Shown piece after piece: positions 1 to 8,709 of a stretch of DNA of 55,140 nucleotides. Both the position numbers and the translations under genes were made by a program. The stretch comes from Chryseobacterium pennae (GTDB lineage Bacteria; Bacteroidota; Bacteroidia; Flavobacteriales; Weeksellaceae): contig NZ_QNVT01000036.1 of NCBI RefSeq assembly GCF_003385515.1, positions 1 to 55,140 of the forward strand. Direction: 5' to 3'. The notes under the pieces are model-generated. The model was not told the origin of the DNA. It searched no databases and saw only the letters and a list, made by a program, of their open reading frames with translations. Positions within the stretch are counted from its first letter, which is position 1. The number at the start of each line of letters is the position of its first letter.

Positions 1-215
1 AAAATCAAAAACTTTAGATTACAGCTCAGAGGAGTAAAAGATAAATCTTTTTTTCTTTTTAGATTAACCAAACTTTTTGCGTAATCCACAACTTTTGGTA
101 CTGATCCGTTTATTCTTTGGACTATTGTGTATTGATACCTTCCTGCATTATCGTGTATCACTTTATTTTGCAGATTTGCAAAGCCTTCTGAGTTGAGTTT
201 GATCTTTCTATTTTC
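1..215 (-). pseudogene. Possible gene remnant, open frame running off the left edge
   Basis: The minus strand is open for about 71 codons, from just after a TAA at 218-216 to the left edge. The predicted peptide has ordinary amino-acid composition (it contains NLQNKVIHDNAGRYQYT and KVVDYAKSLVNLKRKK), but there is no ATG near its upstream end and no recognisable family. It may be the 3' part of a decayed gene, or chance openness in A+T-rich DNA. No plus-strand gene is seen in these bases. Confidence 0.25.
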
Positions 216-249
216 TTAAAAAGGCTGGTTTGAAAGAAAAATAAAAACA

Positions 250-281
250 AAAAACCTCATCATAAAAATGATGAGGTTTTG
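250..281 (-). terminator. Rho-independent terminator of the tRNA operon
   Basis: The inverted repeat AAAACCTCATCAT / ATGATGAGGTTTT surrounds a four-base loop and is flanked by A/T runs. It lies one base beyond the 3' end of tRNA-Arg, the last gene of the minus-strand tRNA cluster. Confidence 0.75.
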
Positions 282-355
282 TGAGCGCGAAAGGATTCGA
301 ACCTTTGACCGTCTGCTTAGAAGGCAGATGCTCTATCCAGCTGAGCTACGCACCC
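282..355 (-). tRNA. tRNA-Arg (anticodon TCT)
   Basis: The minus strand folds into a full cloverleaf. The acceptor arms are GGGTGCG and CGCGCTC with one G-T pair, the T loop is GGTTCGAATCC, and the anticodon TCT is read from plus positions 321-319. CCA is not encoded. It is the third gene of a minus-strand tRNA operon. Confidence 0.95.
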
Positions 356-386
356 ATTTGTAATTTTGAGAAAATTACTAAAACAG

Positions 387-461
387 TCGGGGCGGCAGGA
401 TTCGAACCTGCGACCTCCTGGTCCCAAACCAGGCGCGATGACCGGACTACGCTACGCCCCG
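387..461 (-). tRNA. tRNA-Pro (anticodon TGG)
   Basis: The acceptor stem CGGGGCG/CGCCCCG is fully paired. The anticodon stem is CCTGG/CCAGG with loop TTTGGGA giving anticodon TGG, and the T loop is GGTTCGAATCC. It sits between tRNA-Arg and tRNA-Ser, probably on one transcript. Confidence 0.95.
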
Positions 462-474
462 AAAATAATAAAAG

Positions 475-561
475 CGGAGAGTAAGGGATTCGAACCCTTG
501 GTACCGTTTCCAGTACGCATGTTTAGCAAACATGTCCTTTCGGCCTCTCAGGCAACTCTCC
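475..561 (-). tRNA. tRNA-Ser (anticodon GCT)
   Basis: A class II tRNA of 87 nt with a long variable arm. The acceptor stem is GGAGAGT/ACTCTCC and the anticodon loop TTTGCTAA gives GCT, reading AGC/AGT codons. It is the first gene of the minus-strand tRNA operon. Confidence 0.95.
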
Positions 562-607
562 TTTATTATTGTATTTTTTAAAGATCTTTGTTCCGTTATT
601 GCGAGTG

Positions 608-639
608 CAAATATAGAATAGATTTCTTTATTTACCAAA
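608..639 (-). promoter_or_regulatory. Bacteroidota-type promoter of the Ser-Pro-Arg tRNA operon
   Basis: On the minus strand TTTG (plus 639-636) is followed after 20 bases by TATATTTG (plus 615-608). This matches the Bacteroidota consensus of a TTTG -33 box and a TAnnTTTG -7 box. The -7 box ends about 46 bases before tRNA-Ser. Confidence 0.75.
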
Positions 640-661
640 TAAAATTCAAGAATTTTTTGTG

Positions 662-669
662 TATTTTTG
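662..669 (+). promoter_or_regulatory. Possible -7 box (TATTTTTG) of the amidase gene
   Basis: TATTTTTG matches TAnnTTTG and lies 29 bases before the amidase ATG. No clear -33 TTTG is seen at the right distance, so the site is tentative. Confidence 0.4.
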
Positions 670-698
670 AGGTAATAAATTGATAAAAAACCAAACTG

Positions 699-1724
699 AT
701 GCGTAAGACATTATATATCATCGGATTAAGCACTTTAGTTTTTTCATGTGCTTCTCAAAAAAATGTAAAAAAAAATACGTACCAAACGAAAAATCCAGTG
801 GTACAGCCAAAACCAGTAGCTAAAACTCAAACACCAGAAGCTCCAAAACCAAAAATTGTGAGCGATCATGGAGTAGACTTTTTTACTACTAATATAGCAG
901 ACCCAGCAAAAAATGATAATACGGCAAGTTATGGTTCTATTGTATCTGCAAAACCTGTAGGATATAAAGTGGTGAAAACTTATTTTCCTGCCATGGCACA
1001 GAATTTCAGACAGCGTTATCTGATCATGCATTATACTGTACTTCCTGATGACAAGTCCATCACTGTTCTTACCCAGCCGGGAGTAAGTGCTCATTACCTG
1101 GTAAACAATACCGGAGATAATGAAATCTATCAGTTGGTAGATGAGAATAAGCGTGCTTATCATGCCGGAGTAAGTTCATGGAGAGCTGACAAGAATCTTA
1201 ATGATACTTCCATAGGAATTGAAATTGTAAATCCAGGCTTTACTACTGATGCAACAGGTAAAAGACTTTTCGTTCCTTTCAGTGATGCACAGGTAAGAAA
1301 AGTAGCAGCGTTGGCAAAAGATATTGTGACAAGATATCAGATTCCGGCTACCAATGTGATTGGCCATGCAGATATTGCACCTACAAGAAAGCAGGATCCC
1401 GGGCCAATGTTCCCTTGGAAAAAATTATATGATGAATACCAGATAGGAATGTGGTATGATGAAGCAGCCAAACAAAACTACTTCGATCTTGCACAGACAG
1501 AGCTTCCGGCAAAATATAATGATACAGTCTTCATTTTTGCTATACAGACTGCATTACAGAAATTCGGTTATGGAATAGAGCTTAGCGGAAAATGGGATGA
1601 TGCTACCAAGAAGACGATTGAAGCTTTCCAGTATCATTTCCGTCCACAAAATTATGACGGAATTATGGATGCCGAAACATGGGCTATACTGCAAGCTTTA
1701 AATGTAAAATATTCAGTAAAATAA
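699..1724 (+). CDS. N-acetylmuramoyl-L-alanine amidase, lipoprotein (Amidase_2 family, AmiD-like)
   Basis: Cleaves the bond between N-acetylmuramic acid and L-alanine in peptidoglycan or muropeptides, probably from the periplasmic face of the outer membrane. The N-terminus is a lipoprotein signal with lipobox LVFSC (Cys17), then a Pro/Lys-rich linker to about residue 60. The amidase domain spans about 80-245 and shows the expected zinc ligands: His111 (IMHYT), His223 (IGHAD) and Asp233 (KQDPGP), with the conserved Glu175 in IGIEIVNPG. Residues 265-335 look like a peptidoglycan-binding domain (LQKFGYGIELSGKWDD). The length of 341 aa fits AmiD-like proteins that carry this C-terminal module. 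The gene stands alone and ends in a terminator. Confidence 0.88.
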   Translation: MRKTLYIIGLSTLVFSCASQKNVKKNTYQTKNPVVQPKPVAKTQTPEAPKPKIVSDHGVDFFTTNIADPAKNDNTASYGSIVSAKPVGYKVVKTYFPAMAQNFRQRYLIMHYTVLPDDKSITVLTQPGVSAHYLVNNTGDNEIYQLVDENKRAYHAGVSSWRADKNLNDTSIGIEIVNPGFTTDATGKRLFVPFSDAQVRKVAALAKDIVTRYQIPATNVIGHADIAPTRKQDPGPMFPWKKLYDEYQIGMWYDEAAKQNYFDLAQTELPAKYNDTVFIFAIQTALQKFGYGIELSGKWDDATKKTIEAFQYHFRPQNYDGIMDAETWAILQALNVKYSVK

Positions 1725-1732
1725 TTCAAATT

Positions 1733-1758
1733 AAAGCGCATCGGATCGATGCGTTTTT
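1733..1758 (+). terminator. Terminator after the amidase gene
   Basis: CGCATCG and CGATGCG form a 7-bp stem followed by five T residues, 9 bases after the stop codon. Confidence 0.7.
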
Positions 1759-1796
1759 GCTATCTTTAAACGATCAAAAACAGTAAAATATCTGTA

Positions 1797-3197
1797 ATGG
1801 AAAATTTCAGAAAAGAAAGTGATCTATTAGGCGAACTGAACGTGCCTTTAGACGCTTATTATGGAGTGCAGACCCAAAGAGCAATCAACAACTTCAAAAT
1901 TTCCGGACAACTTCTGTCAGCGTATCCGGATTTTATCAAAGGACTGGCTTTCGTAAAGAAAGCAGCCGCAAAAACCAACTATGAATTAGGACTTCTTGAT
2001 GAAAACCTATATTTCAAAATTGCAGAAGCATGCGATGAGATCGTAGCAGGAAAATACCATGAGCAATTTCCGGTAGATATGATACAGGGAGGAGCAGGAA
2101 CTTCAATCAATATGAATGCGAATGAAGTAATTGCTAACATTGTATTGGGAAAATTAGGAAAAAATAAAGGCGAATATGAGTTTTGTTCACCTAATGATCA
2201 TATCAACCTTTCACAGTCAACCAACGATGCTTATCCTACCGCAATCAAAATGGGATTGCTGCATATGAATATCGGTCTGGTAGAAAGACTGGAGAAAATC
2301 ATTGAAGCTTTCCGTGCAAAAGGACAGGAGTTCCATGATGTTATCAAAATGGGACGTACACAGCTTCAGGATGCTGTTCCTATGACATTAGGACAGGAGT
2401 TCGAAGCATATGCTGCTACACTGGAAGAAGATATTTCCAAACTGAATAATAATGCAAGCCTTTTCGTAGAAGTAAACATGGGAGCTACTGCCATAGGAAC
2501 AGGACTGAATGCCCCGGTTGGATATGCTACACTTTGTGCTAAAAATTTAGCTCAGATCACAGGATTCCCGATTGTTTCCGCACCTAACCTTGTAGAAGCT
2601 ACACCGGATACAGGATCTTATGTGATTTATTCTTCAGCGACGAAGCGTCTTGCAGTAAAATTATCAAAGATCTGTAACGATTTAAGACTGCTTTCATCAG
2701 GACCAAGAGCTGGACTGTTCGAAATCAACCTTCCGCCAATGCAGCCGGGATCATCTATTATGCCAGGTAAAGTAAATCCGGTTATTCCTGAAGTGGTAAA
2801 CCAGGTTTGTTTTAAAGTATTTGGAAACGATCTTACAGTAACCTTTGCCGCAGAAGCAGGACAATTGCAGCTTAACGTAATGGAGCCGGTACTTTCTCAT
2901 GCTATTATGGAAAATATCAATTTCCTTTGCAATGCACTAGATACCCTTCGTGATAAATGTGTGGTAGGAATTACTGCCAACAAAGAAGTATGTCTGAATA
3001 TGGTAAAACACAGCATCGGAATTGTTACAGCATTAAACCCTTATATCGGTTACAAACAATCCACACAGATTGCCAAAGATGCATTGGAAACCGGAAAAAG
3101 TGTATACAATCTTGTTTTAGAAAGAGGAATTCTTTCTCAGGAAAAACTTGATGAGATCCTTGATCCGAAAAACATGCTGAAGCCGCACAACAAGTAA
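1797..3197 (+). CDS. aspA: Aspartate ammonia-lyase
   Basis: Converts L-aspartate to fumarate and ammonia in the cytoplasm, feeding the TCA cycle. The protein has 466 aa, the normal length. The fumarase/aspartase signature GSSIMPGKVNP is at residues 318-328 and supplies the catalytic Ser on the mobile loop. Further family blocks are GGAGTSINMNANEV at 98-111 and SQSTNDAYPT at 139-148. The aspartase rather than fumarase call rests on overall resemblance (RKESDLLGELNVP at the start). A near-consensus -7 box, TATCTTTA, lies at 1761-1768. The gene is monocistronic. Confidence 0.92.
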   Translation: MENFRKESDLLGELNVPLDAYYGVQTQRAINNFKISGQLLSAYPDFIKGLAFVKKAAAKTNYELGLLDENLYFKIAEACDEIVAGKYHEQFPVDMIQGGAGTSINMNANEVIANIVLGKLGKNKGEYEFCSPNDHINLSQSTNDAYPTAIKMGLLHMNIGLVERLEKIIEAFRAKGQEFHDVIKMGRTQLQDAVPMTLGQEFEAYAATLEEDISKLNNNASLFVEVNMGATAIGTGLNAPVGYATLCAKNLAQITGFPIVSAPNLVEATPDTGSYVIYSSATKRLAVKLSKICNDLRLLSSGPRAGLFEINLPPMQPGSSIMPGKVNPVIPEVVNQVCFKVFGNDLTVTFAAEAGQLQLNVMEPVLSHAIMENINFLCNALDTLRDKCVVGITANKEVCLNMVKHSIGIVTALNPYIGYKQSTQIAKDALETGKSVYNLVLERGILSQEKLDEILDPKNMLKPHNK

Positions 3198-3205
3198 AAT
3201 AAAAC

Positions 3206-3258
3206 AATGAGTGGTAAATGATGTGAAAGCACCATTTATCACTTATTATTCATCATTT
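3206..3258. repeat. Intergenic palindrome made of short repeated words
   Basis: AATGAGTGGTAAATG (3206-3220) and CATTTATCACTTATT (3233-3247) are imperfect inverted copies. The words AAATGATG and CATCATTTAT recur in and beside the arms. The element fills the aspA-glycosyltransferase gap and resembles the elements at 36.1 and 38.5 kb. Confidence 0.55.
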
Positions 3259-3270
3259 ATAAAATAATCC

Positions 3271-4125
3271 GTGAGGTTTTTAATTATTATTCCTGCCCAT
3301 AACGAAGAGCAGAACCTCTCATTCACTCTGGATTCCCTGCAACAACAAAGTAGTAAGGGCTTTAAGGTAGTAATCGTTAATGACGGTTCCATAGATGCTA
3401 CTCCTGAGGTGATCAGGAAATATACAGAGACTGATTCCCGTTTTGAAACAATAAACCTTCAGAAATCAGAACATCAGCCTGGTTCAAAGGTTGTTCATGC
3501 CTTTAAAAATGGTTTGCAGACACAATCTGTAAATGAGTTTGATATCATCTGTAAATTTGATGCTGATATTATTCTACCTGAAAACTATCTGGAAACTGTA
3601 AAAGAAGCTTTTGCTAATAACCCTGAATATGGATTGGTAGGAGGTTTACTTTATGTGGAACAGGAGGGGAACTGGGTGTACGAAGGAAACTCCAATAAAC
3701 ATCATGTAAGAGGACCTATGAAAGCTTACCGAAAGGAATGCTTTGTTCAGATGGGTGGTTTAAGGGAAACATTAGGTTGGGATAATATAGATTCTATTGT
3801 ATTGGAACATTTGGGATGGAAGGAAGTGGTCCTGCCGGAACTCCATGTAAAACTCATCAAAGTAAAAGGAGCCGATTATACCATCAAACCGGCTGATTAT
3901 TACGGCCGTTATTTCTATTTTTTAGGATTAAACAGGTTTCTGGCTTATATAGCCTCTTCAAAGGAAGCAATGAAAAGCAAATCGCCATCATTCTTTTTTG
4001 ATATTGTAAAATCCTATGAAGCTTGTAAGTCAAGAAAACTGGAGCTTAAAATTACAAAAGAAGAACAGAAGGTAGTCAATGATCAGCGTTGGAAAATGCT
4101 GAAGAAAAAATGGCTGAAAATATAA
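3271..4125 (+). CDS. Family 2 glycosyltransferase
   Basis: Transfers a sugar from a nucleotide-sugar donor, probably for a cell-surface glycan; donor and acceptor cannot be told. The GT-A fold starts at once (FLIIIPAHNEEQNL). NDGS is at residues 37-40 and the metal-binding motif FDAD at 96-99. No membrane segment is evident, so it is likely cytoplasmic or peripheral. The start is GTG, because no ATG precedes the conserved IIIPAHNEE block. It is the first of two plus-strand glycosyltransferase-type genes facing a flippase and FkbM gene on minus. Confidence 0.8.
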   Translation: MRFLIIIPAHNEEQNLSFTLDSLQQQSSKGFKVVIVNDGSIDATPEVIRKYTETDSRFETINLQKSEHQPGSKVVHAFKNGLQTQSVNEFDIICKFDADIILPENYLETVKEAFANNPEYGLVGGLLYVEQEGNWVYEGNSNKHHVRGPMKAYRKECFVQMGGLRETLGWDNIDSIVLEHLGWKEVVLPELHVKLIKVKGADYTIKPADYYGRYFYFLGLNRFLAYIASSKEAMKSKSPSFFFDIVKSYEACKSRKLELKITKEEQKVVNDQRWKMLKKKWLKI

Positions 4126-4129
4126 TGCT

Positions 4130-4225
4130 GTAATCCAAAATAAACATCAATAGGAATGGACTTTAGCCCATTCGCAATGAAAAATAAAAATTAAATCGGC
4201 TTTAGCCAAAACCTAAAAATAACCG
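4130..4225. repeat. Short TTTAGCC-type palindromic repeats
   Basis: The gap between the two glycosyltransferase genes holds GGACTTTAGCCCATTC and CGGCTTTAGCCAAAACC. The two share the core CTTTAGCC, and the first is a near-palindrome. This looks like a dispersed intergenic repeat rather than coding DNA. Confidence 0.4.
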
Positions 4226-4235
4226 CTATCAGCTA

Positions 4236-5282
4236 GTGAAAAAAATAGCCTACATAGAAATAGACACCCACGCAGAAATAGCACAGGCTTTCATAAATAT
4301 TATGGAAGGATCTCAGAATTTCAGTGTAGATTATTATTTTTCAAAAAAAATTAAAGATCAGATCGGCGAAACAGAATCAAATGTTTTTTTGTCTGATAGT
4401 TCTATGATTTTAGATCAGCTTAAGACCAAAGAGTATGATTTGGTTATTGTAGGAACCGTTCACCGTTTCTTTAATACATTTCTTGCTGTAACAAATAAAT
4501 ACAATACAGCTGTTATTACCCATAACCTCAATTTTACCAGGGCTTCAAAATTTGATTTGATCAAAAGTGTATTTAAAGGAGATGTTATCTACCGGATGAA
4601 GTTGTGGTTAAAAGAAGGGTTGCTGTATGCCACTAAAGTATATCAGGAATCAAAATCCCTGATGGTGCTGGATGAAGCATTGACCTCTGACAGACATCAG
4701 TTTTTACCTCTTTTTTATGCCAGAGACTTTGTGAAATCTAAGAATGAAAGTCTTATGATTGTCATCCCCGGTGGTGTTTCACAAAAGAGGAGAGATTATA
4801 ACCATATTTTCACTACTATTCAGCAGATCAGAACAGATCAGAAATGTGAATTTATTTTTCTTGGAAAGGCTAAGGATAAAGAATTGAAAAAGCTCGAAGA
4901 TTTATCTTCAAAACTGCCGGAGAATATTTCTGTAACCTATTTTTCAGAAAGGGTTTCTGCAGAAGATTTTGAGAAGTGGATGAAGAAAGCAGATGTGCTT
5001 TGGTGCCCGATTCAGCAGGGGACGGAATTTTTCAGCATACAGGAAACATATGGACAAACCAAGATGACAGGAAACCTGGGTGATTCAATTGCCTATGGGA
5101 AACTGGCTGTTTTTCCAAAGAATTATCCTTCAAAACTGAATTTCATTGTACCTGAAAAAGAGAATATTCTCGAACAGCTGAAAGAGCTTGCCGAAACTCA
5201 TTTCGATTTTCAGAAAAGTTACGGTAGGGCAGAAGTTCAAACAAAAGTAGAACAGTTATTAAACGGTTTTATTGCCGGTTAA
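4236..5282 (+). CDS. Glycosyltransferase-like protein (probable GT-B fold)
   Basis: Probably acts in the same surface-glycan group as its neighbours. The 348-aa protein opens with KKIAYIEIDTHAEIAQAF, followed by a Rossmann-like half. A second Rossmann-like half starts near residue 172 (LMIVIPGGVSQKRRD), with IFLGKAKDKE after it. The C-terminal stretch around 250-290 (MKKADVLWCPI ... GNLGDSIAYGKLAVFP) is like the donor-binding part of GT4-type enzymes. The usual EX7E motif is not clear, so the family is uncertain. The start codon is GTG, in frame with the conserved N-terminus. Confidence 0.6.
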   Translation: MKKIAYIEIDTHAEIAQAFINIMEGSQNFSVDYYFSKKIKDQIGETESNVFLSDSSMILDQLKTKEYDLVIVGTVHRFFNTFLAVTNKYNTAVITHNLNFTRASKFDLIKSVFKGDVIYRMKLWLKEGLLYATKVYQESKSLMVLDEALTSDRHQFLPLFYARDFVKSKNESLMIVIPGGVSQKRRDYNHIFTTIQQIRTDQKCEFIFLGKAKDKELKKLEDLSSKLPENISVTYFSERVSAEDFEKWMKKADVLWCPIQQGTEFFSIQETYGQTKMTGNLGDSIAYGKLAVFPKNYPSKLNFIVPEKENILEQLKELAETHFDFQKSYGRAEVQTKVEQLLNGFIAG

Positions 5283-5321
5283 AAAACTGCATTTTTGTTC
5301 CTTTATTTTTCTTTCTAAGTT

Positions 5322-6800
5322 TTATTTAAACTTAAAAATACTCTTAATAAACTTTGCATTCAGGTAATCCTCGATCGGGAAAATTTTTGTAAAATAGTTT
5401 CCGATATAAATTAATGCAAGAACTACGGCTGGCTTATAGATCAGATTGATGAAGTTGTTGTCAAAATTAGGCAGAACAATTGCTACAGTAATCGCCAGGG
5501 TACAAATGATAGATACGAAGATCATTTCAATAGTTAATGGTGAAACTTTGAAAACAATGTAGTTGAATAAAATTTTAAGAACATTATAGATGGTAAGGGA
5601 AATAGCTGTAGATAAAGCAATTCCGATAAGCTTCAGATCAGTGTTTTTGATGAAATAGAAATTCAGTCCAATTGTTAATCCTGCCAATAAAAGCATTAAC
5701 AGAATATTGAATCTGTAATACTTTGAAAGAGAGATGATATTCCCGTTAAATCCTGTTGCCAGATCAATTAAAACTGCAGAGCCCCAGATCCATACAACCG
5801 GTTCGTATTCTCTTAGCATAACACCGTTTTTAGGCATAAACTGAGTTAGGTAAGGAAATCCAACCATAATACAGGAAAACAATACAGCTCCCAGAAAATA
5901 TAAGGTTAATGATGTTTTTTTATGAAACTTATCAAGGCCTTCCATATCACCATCGGCAAGATGCTTACTGATAATAGGGGCCGAAATATTAAATAACCCC
6001 AATTGTGGAATGGAAATTAAAGAGATAAGAGCATACAGTACCGAATAAATACCATTTTCTTCCATGCCCATAAATTCTCCAATCATAAAACTATTGATTG
6101 CCAGATAATTTCCAAAGGTCCCCAGAAAACCAAAAAAACTGTAGTTTAAAAACTCCTTCCAGAAATTATTCTTTTTAAAATAATCTGTGCTGATATCAAA
6201 ATGAATTTTCTCAAGCTTATTCGTGTAATAAATATATCCGAAAAGCATTAAAGTAAACATTCCGAAGAAAAAGGCTAATGCTATATTCTGAGACAGAGCA
6301 AAATAAGAGAAAAGACAGAAAGCTCCCAAATTGGCTATTTTAGGGAAGAGATTGTCAAAGATATTAGAAACAACAATTCTTTTATAATTAGACGTGTATT
6401 TATTGAAAATAGCACAAAGAGATAAAACCAGAATAAGAGGTAGGATAATTCCCTTAATTTTCCAGGCTTCCGAATGCATGAACTTGGGATAAAAGTAAGG
6501 AAGAATAAAAAATACAATAGAAAATATCAGGAAGTTAATTAAAATCGTAACAAGCGATAGGGAGAGCATGTTCTGATTTTTACCGTCTTTTTGTAAAGAA
6601 TGAAAAAATTTTACATTAGCGTATGAAATTCCAAAAACCACAAAAGGAACAAGCATTTCTGCAGTCTGCATACTGTAGCGGAGTTTTCCATAAAATTCAA
6701 AATCATTTGGAAAAATGAATATTGCAGAAACTGTGCCCAGCAAAAAACCAATATAGCCAATAATGGAATATTTGAAGCCTTGTCTCGCTACTACACTCAT
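5322..6800 (-). CDS. Polysaccharide flippase (Wzx/MATE-like, MOP superfamily)
   Basis: Predicted to move lipid-linked oligosaccharides across the inner membrane. The protein has 492 aa with about 12-14 hydrophobic segments spread over its full length. It starts VARQGFKYSIIGYIGFLLG, typical of Wzx-type flippases (the Arg/Gly-rich first helix). It is followed by the FkbM methyltransferase gene in the opposite direction of numbering (9-bp gap), suggesting co-transcription with FkbM first. It faces the two plus-strand glycosyltransferase genes tail to tail. Confidence 0.82.
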   Translation of the reverse strand: MSVVARQGFKYSIIGYIGFLLGTVSAIFIFPNDFEFYGKLRYSMQTAEMLVPFVVFGISYANVKFFHSLQKDGKNQNMLSLSLVTILINFLIFSIVFFILPYFYPKFMHSEAWKIKGIILPLILVLSLCAIFNKYTSNYKRIVVSNIFDNLFPKIANLGAFCLFSYFALSQNIALAFFFGMFTLMLFGYIYYTNKLEKIHFDISTDYFKKNNFWKEFLNYSFFGFLGTFGNYLAINSFMIGEFMGMEENGIYSVLYALISLISIPQLGLFNISAPIISKHLADGDMEGLDKFHKKTSLTLYFLGAVLFSCIMVGFPYLTQFMPKNGVMLREYEPVVWIWGSAVLIDLATGFNGNIISLSKYYRFNILLMLLLAGLTIGLNFYFIKNTDLKLIGIALSTAISLTIYNVLKILFNYIVFKVSPLTIEMIFVSIICTLAITVAIVLPNFDNNFINLIYKPAVVLALIYIGNYFTKIFPIEDYLNAKFIKSIFKFK

Positions 6801-6809
6801 AAAGTTGTT

Positions 6810-7604
6810 TTAAGGGTTTTTAGGTATAAAAATAATATTGTTGATGTACTGAGTTTTATTTTTTTCGTCGTTTGTATTTTGTAATAGAATATCCTCTGTA
6901 AGTGGCTCAAGGGTAAAGCTGTTCCTGTTCAGGTATTTCACTTCATATCCCCAGCTTGCTACTTCAGAGATTTCATTCCATATTGGTGTTTGGTGATGCC
7001 TTTGTTCCATCTCAACCATTAAGGTAGGCATAAACTGTCTGATGGTTTCTTTTGCTCCCGAAAGAGTTTTTATTTCATTCCCTTCAACATCTATTTTAAT
7101 AAAATCTAATCTGTTGAAGTGCTCAAGGGCTGCCCATTCGTCCAGTTTGATAACCTTTACTTTCTCAGTATAGCTTTTCTCTTCGCCTTTTTCTTTGTAA
7201 GCAGTGTTCAAGGTTCCACGGGAAGCAATCGTTTTTCCGTTGATAATGGGAACTTTGAATTCCGCTATTGTATTTTCGTCAGAAAGAGCCAAAGGAAGTA
7301 CCCGCATTGTAGGGAATAGTCTTTTCAGTCTTGTATAAAGCTTTTTATTAGGTTCGAAAGCATAGATATGCTCATGATTTAATTTGCTTTCCAGCTGATA
7401 TAGAAAAGTTCCTACGTTGGCACCAATGTCCAGTATTACAGCACTTTTGGGAAGGTATTCTTTGATCCATACCAGTTCCGGTTCTACATTGCGTTCCGAA
7501 AAATTATCTTTATTAAGATGGTTTAAGGTCTTAAAGTATCTTTTTTTATAAAAATCCGGACTTATATATTGTAGTTTTTCTGCAATTTTTTGGTATAAAG
7601 ACAT
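6810..7604 (-). CDS. FkbM family SAM-dependent methyltransferase
   Basis: Probably O-methylates a sugar of the surface glycan made by the neighbouring genes. The 264-aa protein has the SAM-binding block ILDIGANVGT at about 57-66 and the FkbM hallmark FIKIDVEGNEIKTL near residue 155-170. ATG at 7604 is chosen over the upstream in-frame TTG at 7628, because that TTG lies inside a perfect -7 promoter box (7633-7626) and would not be transcribed. It is the first gene of a two-gene unit with the flippase. Confidence 0.82.
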   Translation of the reverse strand: MSLYQKIAEKLQYISPDFYKKRYFKTLNHLNKDNFSERNVEPELVWIKEYLPKSAVILDIGANVGTFLYQLESKLNHEHIYAFEPNKKLYTRLKRLFPTMRVLPLALSDENTIAEFKVPIINGKTIASRGTLNTAYKEKGEEKSYTEKVKVIKLDEWAALEHFNRLDFIKIDVEGNEIKTLSGAKETIRQFMPTLMVEMEQRHHQTPIWNEISEVASWGYEVKYLNRNSFTLEPLTEDILLQNTNDEKNKTQYINNIIFIPKNP

Positions 7605-7625
7605 CCTTAGCTTTTTGACGAACAG

Positions 7626-7633
7626 CAAAGATA
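7626..7633 (-). promoter_or_regulatory. -7 box (TATCTTTG) of the fkbM-flippase operon
   Basis: The minus strand reads TATCTTTG, a perfect TAnnTTTG box 21 bases upstream of the ATG at 7604. No clear -33 element is seen. Confidence 0.55.
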
Positions 7634-7940
7634 AACAAAAATGTAAAACTTATCTTAAAAAATGTTAAATATAATAAATTGATTTTCAGGAGATAGTCTT
7701 TATTGGATGTTTTGTAAGGGACTGAATTGTAATATATTTTAAGTTTGTCACAGAAACGCCTTATGCAAGCTTTTTATTTTAAAGAAGAGGTAAGTGCAAA
7801 ATATAACCCAAGAACTTCACAGGCTTTTAAACACAAATAACACGAATGTTTTCATAAATAACATAATTTACATTCTCAAAGCATTTACCCATAAGAATCT
7901 GTGTATTCAAGGAGATCTGTGGGAGAAAAATCAGGAATTT
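7634..7940. repeat. Intergenic region with degenerate dispersed repeat, no gene
   Basis: About 300 bases without a convincing gene. From 7825 the DNA contains phrase-like words (AACACAAATAACACGAATG, then AGAATCTGTGTATTC and AGATCTGTGGGAG). They resemble the string AAATCTGTATAATCTGTAGG at 30719-30738, suggesting a decayed dispersed repeat. A 73-codon plus-strand frame through it overlaps the DUF2461 gene on the other strand and has no protein-like features. Confidence 0.35.
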
Positions 7941-8609
7941 TTAAGCCTGGAAAGGTGTATTCAGAAAATCATTAAATGGTTTCATCAGCTTAAAAATCTT
8001 AGTCATATTCTTTAGAGCGTTTTGATCTAAAACCTCTTCATCTTTGAGTGAGTACACTACAATAAAATTCTTAAGTTTTAAATATTCAGCCATAGGATCT
8101 TCCTTTTCAAAACCCTGAGGAACCTTTTTCAGTTTATCATCCTGATCCAGTTCCGGAAAATGTTTTTTGAAGTCTTTATTATCTAGAATTTTAAGAAAAT
8201 CATTACCGTAGAGCGATATCTCTTTTCGTACTTCCTTCAGTACTGAGGACTCAGGCATGTAGATTCCGCCGGCTAAAAAAGATTTTCCCGGTTCCATATG
8301 AAGGTAGTATCCACCTTTCTGATGTCCTTTTCCCATTCCTAGTGAAGCTCCGAAATTGGTTTTATAAGGGGATTTATCTTTTGAAAATCTGGTATCACGG
8401 TAAATTCTGAAGAGTGATTTTTTGCTGTCGATTTTAGAAAGTTCTTCATCAAAACCAGACATTTCCCTGATCAGGTCATCCAAAAACTCAATAACATTTC
8501 CCTGAGATTCTGTATACAGGTTTTTATGCTCATTGAACCATTCACGGTTGTTGTTTTTGCTTAATTTCTTTAGAAAATCAAAGGTTTTGGAAGAAATGCT
8601 GGCTGACAT
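7941..8609 (-). CDS. DUF2461 family protein
   Basis: A conserved 222-aa cytoplasmic protein of unknown function (DUF2461/TIGR02453 family). The family blocks are visible: FDFLKKLSKNNNREWFNEHK at about 11-30, FRIYRDTRFSKDKSPYKTN at 67-85, and the GGYYLHMEPG/FLAGGIYMPE segment near 98-120. The length is normal. It has its own transcription unit, between the repeat region and the efflux operon. Confidence 0.88.
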   Translation of the reverse strand: MSASISSKTFDFLKKLSKNNNREWFNEHKNLYTESQGNVIEFLDDLIREMSGFDEELSKIDSKKSLFRIYRDTRFSKDKSPYKTNFGASLGMGKGHQKGGYYLHMEPGKSFLAGGIYMPESSVLKEVRKEISLYGNDFLKILDNKDFKKHFPELDQDDKLKKVPQGFEKEDPMAEYLKLKNFIVVYSLKDEEVLDQNALKNMTKIFKLMKPFNDFLNTPFQA

Positions 8610-8709
8610 ACTTTTGTTTGGTATTTAATTGTTTTAGTTGTTTCAGGGTTAAGATATAAACTTATGTCTGATATCTCAAAGCCGCAACGTTATTCAAATT
8701 TACACAAAA

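Noticed and set aside
281..638. Reading frames of 60-70 codons across the first 640 bases
   Set aside because: They run through the three tRNA genes and their promoter and are not protein-coding.
7605..7628. TTG start for the FkbM methyltransferase
   Set aside because: The TTG is inside the -7 promoter box, so it would not be in the mRNA.
7794..8015. 73-codon plus-strand frame next to the DUF2461 gene
   Set aside because: It lies in degenerate repeat DNA, overlaps the real gene on the other strand, and its peptide has no domain features.
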